Positions 30,776 through 30,898 of a DNA stretch of 30,898 nt are shown here, piece after piece; within the stretch, counting starts at the first letter, position 1, and each line of letters begins with the position of its first letter. Under the pieces are notes generated by a model. That model was given only the letters and a program-made list of their open reading frames with translations, was not told the DNA's origin and made no database searches. The DNA is from Helicobacteraceae bacterium. GTDB taxonomy: Bacteria > Campylobacterota > Campylobacteria > Campylobacterales > Helicobacteraceae. The stretch covers positions 1-30,898 of the forward strand of contig JARHYY010000133.1 in the NCBI GenBank assembly GCA_029258405.1, read 5' to 3'. The position numbers and the translations under genes are program-made.

Positions 30776-30898
30776 ATGCAGTTACAAACATTTCAACATA
30801 AAGACTTAGGAAGCGTAAGGGTGGTAGGTGATAAGGAGAATCCTTTATTTTGCTTGAGCGATGTATGTAAAGTGTTAGGCTTAGAGTCTGTTAATAAA
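30776..30898 (+). CDS. Bro-N family (phage antirepressor-type) protein, 5' end only
   Basis: The ATG after AGGGGG opens a frame that runs off the window after 41 codons. The visible part, MQLQTFQHKDLGSVRVVGDK then PLFCLSDVCKVLGLE, matches the start of the Bro-N domain: a strand pair with G-x-V-R-V, followed by the F-x-L-x-D-V-C-K-x-L-G-L helix. Bro-N proteins bind DNA and often act as phage antirepressors or host regulators. The C-terminal domain, which decides the exact role, is outside the window. Confidence 0.8.
   Translation, partial: MQLQTFQHKDLGSVRVVGDKENPLFCLSDVCKVLGLESVNK

Noticed and set aside
1..30898. CRISPR array, insertion sequence, rRNA or tRNA gene
   Set aside because: No regularly spaced repeats, transposase, terminal inverted repeats or structural RNA signatures were seen on either strand.

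Overview
The window looks like the chromosome of an enterohepatic-type Helicobacter (Campylobacterota). The DNA is AT-rich and genes are packed end to end. The protein families and gene orders are typical of the group: dnaB-comEC-ubiA-like prenyltransferase, hemH-thioredoxin lipoprotein-ccsBA, and carA beside a DUF507 gene. A complete acetolactate synthase (large and small subunit) next to lpxD argues against H. pylori, which as far as I know lacks this enzyme, and resembles the ilvI-ilvH-lpxD order I recall from Campylobacter jejuni. The species is inference; no rRNA or tRNA gene is visible.

Layout. (1) 1-98: start of an unrecognised divergent gene. (2) 393-7163, plus strand: cheV, lpxC, dnaB, comEC, a UbiA-family prenyltransferase (menaquinone), and two poorly characterised genes. 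(3) 7165-15409, minus strand: a DUF507 gene, carA, acetolactate synthase large and small subunits, lpxD and ftsK, with very short gaps or overlaps. (4) 15597-18988, plus strand: a CorC/HlyC-type CBS transporter and glyS, both with TTG starts. (5) 18994-21697, minus strand: a small unknown gene, a degenerate receiver-domain protein, a SPOR-NlpC/P60 lipoprotein, a Bcp peroxiredoxin and a small membrane protein. (6) 21736-26176, plus strand: hemH, a thioredoxin-fold lipoprotein and ccsBA, linking haem synthesis to cytochrome c maturation, then a possible 28-residue membrane peptide. (7) 26284-29880: dnaE.

Behind dnaE the character changes. From about 29881 there is a non-coding AT-rich stretch, then a small HTH regulator (30176-30415), a strong promoter, two tiny hydrophobic ORFs with structured flanking RNA (30545-30622 and 30693-30773), and the 5' end of a Bro-N antirepressor-type gene that runs off the window. 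This looks like the edge of a prophage or other integrated element. It is the least ordinary part of the window. The 25-residue peptide has a 5'-terminal hairpin, a 3' hairpin and a possible antisense promoter, an arrangement reminiscent of the AapA/IsoA type I toxin-antitoxin systems of H. pylori, but this is a hypothesis only.

The rest is mostly core housekeeping: replication (DnaB, DnaE), chromosome segregation (FtsK), lipid A synthesis (LpxC, LpxD), amino acid and pyrimidine precursors, haem and cytochrome c assembly, DNA uptake and chemotaxis.
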